Assembly (NCBI RefSeq): GCF_029867415.1
Contig: NC_081184.1
Coordinates: forward strand, 75,862,364 to 75,926,363
DNA: 64,000 nt
Origin: Vicia villosa
Taxonomy: Eukaryota; Streptophyta; Magnoliopsida; Fabales; Fabaceae
Direction of reading: 5' to 3'
The notes under the pieces are model-generated. The model ran no database searches. It was not told the DNA's origin and was given only the letters and a program-made list of their open reading frames with translations. Made by a program: the position numbers and the translations under genes. Below, one piece after another: positions 57,738 to 64,000 of the stretch; position 1 is the stretch's first letter; the number at the start of each line of letters is the position of its first letter.

Positions 57738-59722
57738 TTACTAGTAGCAGGTGAAGCAGTGTTTGGAGAGATCTCTGGAGAAAACACTCTTCCACTTCTT
57801 GTCACTTTACTAGTTCCGACAATATTACCCACATCAGGATTGGCGTCTTCGGAAACTTTTTCAGCTATGAGTTCTTGCTTAACTCCTTGAATATAGACCT
57901 CGGCACCATAGTTCCAAGGGATAGCCTTATCAGAAGAATATGGAATTGGACCAGGCTTAGTGATGATAATAGGAGCCACACGGGGTTCATCAGAAATCTT
58001 GAAAGGAGCCTTAGTAGTGATCTTCAGCGGAGTTTTGAAAATTACTGACACGTCTTCAATCTTCAAGCCACAGGAGAAACCTTCACACAAATTCTCTATA
58101 GAAGGAATCTTTTTAAACCTGATAGTGCGACAATCCATCCAGCCTTGAATACCTCTTTTCAGGTTCTCACAACCATTGGGTTGGGATGCACAATAATAAC
58201 AACCTGGGTCGCAACCTGGAAATAAACCAGCTTGCAACAGCTTTCTCTTGATGTCAGGGAGAGGAGTTGACAGATCTCTCACATCATAGACATGGACCGT
58301 GTCCATGATAGCATTAAAAGTCTTGTCATGTTTTGGCATGGGAGCAGTAATGACATTCGGATTTTCCGGCGGGTCAAACTCGATTTCACCAGCATCTATC
58401 ATGTCTTGGATCTTATTTTTCAATGCCCAGCAGTTATCAGCATTGTGTCCAGGGCTATTAGAGTGGTACACACATTTTGCATTAGGATCATAGTTTGGAG
58501 ACGTAGTAGTGACATTCTTCGGAGGATCTCTTATAGTGATGAAATTGGCCTTCAACAAATGCTGCAGGGCTTGAGATAAAGGCATGTTGATTTTAGTGAA
58601 TTTCCTTCTAGGTGCGTCTGACCTACGCTGATACCCTTGTCTAGGAGCTTGTTGAGGTGTTTGTGTAGAGATGAGAACAGCTCCAACAGATTGATTCTGA
58701 TCATTCTTATTACGGCCCCTCTGACTATGAACAACATTAGACTCATTTCTTCCACGATAGGGCTTCTTTGCAATACCAGAAGATGCGCCTACTTGAATCT
58801 TCCCACTTCGAATACCACTTTCCACTCGTTCTCCACTCAATATGAGATCAGTGAAACCAGATGAGGAACTACCCAGCAAGTGACTATAGAACAGCCCAGT
58901 TAGTGTACCCATGAACATGTCAACCAACTCCCTATCAGTCAAAGCAGGTTGAACTCTTCCAGCTAGATCTCTCCATTTTTGAGCATACTCCTTGAAACTC
59001 TCTTTCGGACCCATAGCCATGCTTTGCAACTGAGTACGAGTATGTGCGAGATTAGCATTGTATTGGTATTGTTTATAGAAAGCAATAGCCAAGTCTTCCC
59101 ATGTATGGATGTTGGCGCCATCCAGTTGAAAGTACCATTCGAGTTGGGTTCCGGATAAGCTCTCTTGGAAAAAGTGGATCCACAGCATTTTGTCAGCAGT
59201 GTGAGGATGAATCTTTCTCACATAGGATTTCAAATGCATCTTGGGACAAGAGACTCCGTCGTACTTAGTGAAGGTCGGGGTCTTGAACTTTGGAGGGATA
59301 ACGACTCCATAGATGAGCCCTAATTCCTCAAAATCCAGCCCAGGTACCTTATGGATTTCCATAGCCTTCATACGTTCTTCCAATTGATTGTACCTCTCTT
59401 CAGGATATTCCTCCTCATAATAGTAGTCTCCTTCTTCATCATCTTGCTTAGCAGAAGCGGCATTACTCTTTGCATCAGTCTTGATGCTAGCATCATCATC
59501 ATCTTCTTCTTCGTCTTTGGGAATTTCTGCTTCTTTGACCTTTTTGAGAGGGCCCTTGAATCTTCTTCCCATGTTGAGGATGCTTACTGGTTTCCTGGTC
59601 TTCTTTTCCTTCTTAGTCAGAAGGGATTTCAGCTCATCTTGCCCTTTGGACAAGTTCAGGATCAAAGCTTGGAACTCAGCATTTTGAGCCTGGAGATTCT
59701 TGACAGATTGTTCGAGATCCAT
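57738..59722 (-). pseudogene. Ogre copy D gag, long open frame truncated at 3' end
   Basis: This is the Gag polyprotein with start at 59722 (ATGGATCTC, 7 nt after a TTTATTTCAG acceptor). The N-terminal coiled coil VKNLQAQNAEFQALILNLSK is followed by a Lys-rich patch and an acidic stretch. The core has GLDFEELGLIYGVVIPPKF, SLSGTQLEWYFQLDG, YKQYQYNANLAHTRTQL and VDMFMGTLTG. One zinc knuckle, CVYHSNSPGHNADNC, is intact (near 58480). There are no internal stops over 660 codons, so it is the best-preserved Ogre Gag here. The conserved tail TRSGRVFSPEISPN is reached, then the sequence switches to element F at about 57738, before protease; the fused frame ends at 57680. Confidence 0.9.
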
Positions 59723-59977
59723 TTCCTTACTGAAATAAACAACGGAAAGATGAGAGACCTGTTTGTAGAAAACCTATGATGTAATTCTATGAATGATATG
59801 TGTATGCATATGCAATGTTTCCAAGGAATTAAAGGATTTTTAACACATATTGAAAATAAAAGCAAAAATATTAATTCTCTTATAAGAATATAAAAATATA
59901 ATGTTATGAAGTTAATATTTACATATGAAAGTACTGAAAATAATATAAAATAAAATATAACATGAAAATAATAGAAA
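59723..59977 (-). other. ORF1-gag spacer of copy D
   Basis: A/T-rich spacer whose gag-proximal end reads CCGTTGTTTATTTCAGTAAG in element sense. It is the same splice-acceptor-like block as in copy B at 16320-16335. Confidence 0.55.
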
Positions 59978-61428
59978 TCAGTCTTCGAGTCGGCGCTTTC
60001 TCTTTAAACTTCTGATCTCCTCTTTGTGAGCTTTAATCATCTCGTTTCTTTCTTGGACGAGTCTATCAATCTCTTGTTCCCATGATTGTATCTGATCTGG
60101 AGAGACGAAATCCTCCATCTTCCATTTACGGGAGAAATAGTCAAGCATACCATCTCGCTCTTTAGCATCAGCCACTAACACTGCTTTTTCTGCCTCAACC
60201 TCACGTAAGCGCTTTTTAAGATCAGCCTTTTCTCTTCTTAAAGAAGCAATGGTAGCAGCAAGGTCTTCATTTGGAGCGGGAACATAAGGCTCCAAAACCA
60301 CAGGAATGACCGGAGGGGTAACCCTTGGCACAACAGGGATATCAGATGGATATGGCACACCATACTCAACAACTCGATCATAAATCCACCAAAAATAAAG
60401 ATCTGAAGGGATGTAGTTCCTTAGTCCCAATTCTCTCGTACATACTTTCTTTACCTTGCACAAAGCTCTAATAAACAACTTCTTCTTCCTAGTTGTATCT
60501 GAACCATAATCAAAGTTTTCCGCGCTAAGATATATGGAGCGTGGTTTGTCTTTCAAAGCGAAACCAAACTGATGTCGAGCTAATATGGGATTATAAGTAA
60601 TTCCTCCTCGGGTACCAAGAAGAGGTACATTTGGGAAATCTCCACAACTATCAAACAAATGGGTTCCTTCAAACTCTTTTTGGTTCCAAACGATATCATC
60701 GTAAGAAAGCCTCGTGACCCTTTGAACCCAGGTCCAACCTTCTTCGTTCTTTATCACGGAACGGGGTAAGTGAGAAATAAACCAGTTATGTAGAAGAGGT
60801 GCACATCCAAGAACACAACCTTTTCCTTTAGATGATCGATGATGGATAGAATGCAACAAGTCACCCAATAAGGTAGGAACGGGATTATTGATGATGAAGA
60901 TCTTATCAGCAATCACGTCAACAATTTTGTCATAACGAGGGAATAAGACTTGCCCATAGATCAGGAAAGCGAGGACTTTTTCAAGAGCATCCATACTTGC
61001 AACATTAATCAAGATTTCAGCTACAAGAAGTCAATAGGCAAACCAGTATATTCTCCTTTATTCACCCAAGCCTTCTTAATTTCTGATCGAGGCAAATGCA
61101 ATGCAGCAGCAACATCTTCCAACTTAGGAATCTCTTCTTCAGTGTAGGACATCTGATCAAGTACCGATAATCCTAATATGGAGGAAAATTCCTCTAATGT
61201 GGGAACCAGCTGAAAGTCTCTATAAGTAAAGCAATGAAATAGAGGATCATAAAACCGGATCATGGTATTGAGGAGCGCTTCATCCACTTTGGTTCGTACC
61301 AAGCTGATTAACCTGTTAAGAGACTCGGAAAGCACAAGAGTACCATAAACGTTATCACAAAGCATTTTTAGAGATGTAGGCACTTCCTTGAAGCTGAGGC
61401 AGAAAGGCTTACGAACTTTGATTCCCAT
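59978..61428 (-). pseudogene. Ogre ORF1 of copy D, one frameshift
   Basis: It is homologous to the 447-aa ORF1 of copy B. The first part (61428-61021, 135 aa) has FHCFTYRDFQLVPTLEEFSS, and the second (61012-59978) has NPVPTLLGDLLHSIHHR and PLLGTRGGITYNP. A single-base loss near 61020 separates them. The C-terminus is a long coiled coil (SLRREKADLKKRLREVEAEK) ending in a basic cluster SLKRKRRLED. The start ATG follows TTTGTTTTGTAG|GTC, an acceptor-like site in the same position as in copy B. Confidence 0.88.
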
Positions 61429-62137
61429 GACCTACAAAACAAATTTTGGTTAACAATCCTTTAATCCCTTAAAATGGATTAACCATGATATGTATGAATG
61501 ATGCATGGATGCATGAGGCACAAACACAGATAAATCTACACAAATCACACAATTTCCTTAGGCTTGGCTTGCATGGAGTTTGACCAGGTGAGATACCCTT
61601 CCCAAAGTTACTTCTATGGATAAAGAGATTTCAGCAACGGGTTCTACCAGTGACCCAGAATTGTAAGCCCCCTCTAAAGCACCCTCGAACATGGTACATG
61701 CATACCACACAATGATACTTTAGGAAGAAACCTATCTGAGTTGTAGTATCGGGTTGCGACCATAGCTTGGCATGCACCAAGAATAGCCCTCCCACTACGT
61801 TCCTAAAAGTTAAGATGGGTTAAAAGTGACTAAAGGTCCCTGAGCTCCGACGCACCCAAAGATACATGCATAAACCTCTCTCATGCAAAAGAGGTACACA
61901 ATAACCAGTGGAGGTCTAACTCAAGTGCGAACTTCATTTTGACCAATCCCAAGCATGCACAAGGGAGGTCTCCATGACTATGCCACTCCTAACTTAAATG
62001 TTCTTGAATCCGGGTGTAGGATTCGTCCTTCATTTATTTCCCAAAACAGCCCTGAAAAATAAAGCAAGCAAAGCAAGCAATAGAAAACATTTAAGTGATC
62101 CTAAACTTTTAAGGTAACCCCTCTTTTATTCGAACAA
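61429..62137 (-). other. 5' leader of copy D
   Basis: About 710 nt between PBS and ORF1. No coding region is visible. Confidence 0.65.
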
Positions 62138-62155
62138 TCCCCAGCAAAGTCGCCA
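62138..62155 (-). promoter_or_regulatory. Primer binding site of copy D
   Basis: In element sense TGGCGACTTTGCTGGGGA, starting 4 nt after the LTR end. It is one C-to-T change away from element C's PBS. Confidence 0.88.
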
Positions 62156-62299
62156 GTTCTGTAATACGGTGAACTGACTTTATTGAAATGTCGCGGTAAG
62201 CAAGAGTCACCACCGAATTTTATTTTATCCAAATTAAATAGAAAGGCTAAAAGAACAAAAAAAACCTTTTAAAATAAAACTGAGTTCGGGGGGTAATTT

Positions 62300-62348
62300 A
62301 TACAAAGGGAAGGTGTAAGGCACCCTTTGTATCCATGGTTATCCATGG
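62300..62348 (-). promoter_or_regulatory. Twin hairpin of copy D LTR
   Basis: In element sense CCATGG-ATAA-CCATGG (62333-62348) abuts ATACAAAGGG/CCCTTTGTAT (62300-62332, 13-nt loop). Both stems are perfect. Confidence 0.7.
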
Positions 62349-63791
62349 GCTCTTAATTGCTTTGCTCTTTTGAAACCAAAAGTTTAGAAATGTAGAAGAA
62401 GAGATAAGGACTTTAGCTCGTAAATGAGCGTAGCCTTTTTGAAGTTTTTTAAGAAAAGGGTAGAGAAAGAATTTAAACCAGAGCAAGCAATTAAGGGCAA
62501 ATTACCTTGACATTGTAAAAAGGTTCTTTTAGCCTTTCAGGGCTATCCATACCATAAGAGGGTAGGAAGTCCTTTTATTTGGAGGTTGAGGGGTCGTCGC
62601 AATTATCGTCCACCATAAGACTGTCCCTGCCATGAAGAGGGCAGGTAGTCTAAGGGAAGGATCAGAATAGTCATCATTATTAGGCAACCAAAGGACACCT
62701 CAGCATTTTGTAGGCAACTTCGAGGGACGAGATCATATAAGCGAATCGAATGCAGCATCATTGGGACTTATGATCTTAATAATGAACTGAGGGCAACATT
62801 GCTGAGGCGTCCTCGTATTCGAGGGACTTGACTATTCTGCACTGAAAAAGAAGGCAACAAGGCAACAGGAAACAGAGGAGGTTACCATAAAAGGTGTGTG
62901 GGTGCACAATCACGTGATTAATTCAAATAATTATCTTGTAATTAGTTATTCTAGGTTCAGTTCGAGTTTTCACGCCCTGGATTACTAACCACGTAATAAT
63001 AATATATATAACAGTGTTAAGTGCCTTCAAGGCCACACAATACAACCAGGAGCAGTTACATAATAAGCCATGGGGAAGGAGAGAAAAAGAAATAAACAAA
63101 TCCCAACAGAGCAAATAGTTTGACACAAGTATTAATTAAAAAGAAGAAATTAAAAACAGAATGAGTTTTAGGGTTACTGAACGTTCGAGCTTTGACCGGT
63201 TGGTTAACCCTGAAAATTAATAAAGGCATGGAAAAAAGAGGGTAAGTGTATGAGGAGTTCATTAACAGACGAAGGCAAACCCTAATGTATATTTTATAAG
63301 GCAAAAATAAATATTTAAATCAATAAAGAAATCAGGACTTAGCTTCTTGATTGGCGTGGCGCGTAGTCGGAAGAACCCTGATGGTAACCTTGAAAAAATG
63401 CACATAAAGAAATTTTTTTTAGTGTATGACTGATCAGGCGACAAACCTTGTAAACCCTGATTAGGGCACAAGTTAACTATGATTAATAGAATAAATAAAA
63501 GCCAAATTAATTAATTATTGGTTTTCAACCTAATTAATTAAATCGGCAAAAATAAAAGTTCGATTAAATAACCTAACCCTAATATGTAATTTAATAAAAA
63601 AAATTATAATTAATTAAATAATTTAAACAATTTAAATTAATTTAAATGTTTGATTATTTAAAAAAAATTATTTAATAATTAAATTAAATAAATCTTATTT
63701 ATTTTTTATGTTTTTGTGAGAAGAAATTTTGAAGAAGTCTTGTTTTTTAAAGATTTTTTAAAAAAAGATTTATATAAAAAACAAATAAATA

Positions 63792-63795
<4 letters not shown>

Positions 63796-63863
<68 letters not shown>
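63796..63863. repeat. (TA)n microsatellite
   Basis: About 33 uninterrupted TA units inside the copy D LTR, flanked by A-rich sequence. It is likely polymorphic in length. Confidence 0.97.
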
Positions 63864-64000
63864 AAACAAGTTATATAATTAAAAAGAAAAAAAATTTGGA
63901 ACTTAGCGTGCATGATCCAGTGTGGCACACCCTTGAGGGTACATGATACACTTGCACTTCCGGGCTCGTTGAATGGAGAGAAGCAACGATCTGACGGTGG

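Larger units (their letters stand above)
57738..64000 (-). mobile_element. Ogre copy D (reverse), 5' part
   Basis: Reading leftward from the right edge there is LTR (64000 to 62160), PBS, leader, ORF1 and gag, truncated at about 57738 where F begins. The order and spacing match copy B. Its LTR belongs to the same family as solo LTR 1. Protease, pol and the 3' LTR are not present in the window. Confidence 0.9.
62160..64000 (-). repeat. 5' LTR of copy D, partial
   Basis: It ends (element sense) in CCGTATTACA and runs off the right edge. It shows the same sequence order as solo LTR 1: a GAGTTCGGGGGGTA block, the twin hairpin at 62300-62348, and then diverged repeats with GGCAACTTCGAGGGAC (about 62640-62870). 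A long (TA)n run lies at 63796-63863. Confidence 0.88.

Noticed and set aside
1..64000. Host protein-coding genes, tRNA or rRNA genes
   Set aside because: None seen. PBS motifs resemble tRNA 3' ends but are retroelement primer sites.

Overview
This is intergenic, repeat-dense plant nuclear DNA, almost certainly from a large-genome legume. The evidence is a stack of very long Ty3/gypsy LTR retrotransposons of the Tat/Ogre lineage, which has an extra ORF upstream of gag, an intron between protease and reverse transcriptase, 4.4-5.8 kb LTRs and a tRNA-Arg-type primer binding site. I see no host gene, tRNA, rRNA, CRISPR array or bacterial signal. Almost every base can be assigned to a transposon or to its decay products.

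Layout. (1) 1-9374: the 3' half of Ogre copy A on the + strand. It holds the gag end and protease, has lost RT and RNase H by an internal deletion near 1184, and has its integrase split by a reverse-oriented solo LTR (1262-6282, TSD acttt). That solo LTR carries a deleted hAT transposon (3336-4872, TSD tctgtgtg). (2) 9375-14047: an Ogre LTR that serves both as 3' LTR of copy A and as 5' LTR of copy B. (3) 14048-46204: Ogre copy B internal region, with PBS, intact ORF1 (447 aa), gag, protease, intron, RT, two RNase H regions and integrase. It is split by a 5.8-kb solo LTR (16500-22289, TSD gcgag) and by complete element C (24457-39114, TSD aaccc/aatcc). (4) 46205-50918: the 3' LTR of copy B. 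(5) 50919-53777: the end of a Ty1/copia Maximus/SIRE-like element and three LTR-like segments. (6) 53778-54190: a truncated + strand Ogre-like LTR end. (7) 54191-about 57737: a decayed reverse-strand Tat/Ogre gag-protease region F. (8) about 57738-64000: reverse-strand Ogre copy D with gag, frameshifted ORF1, PBS and the start of its LTR.

Element C is young, since its two 4.44-kb LTRs differ at only about a dozen sites by eye. It codes for Gag alone. It shares LTR termini, PBS, PPT and several RNA-structure signals with the autonomous Ogre copies, so it looks like a non-autonomous partner that borrows Ogre pol.

The most notable pattern is conserved RNA-like secondary structure kept by compensatory change. 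A pair of abutting hairpins lies 130-200 nt before the end of every well-preserved Ogre-type LTR here, with different stem sequences but the same pairing. Arrays of hairpins with a common loop follow the integrase stop of copies A and B and recur in C. C also has about 33 tandem mini-hairpins in its 3' region. A second item is a 55-codon two-transmembrane ORF inside the Ogre LTR, just downstream of a TATA box.
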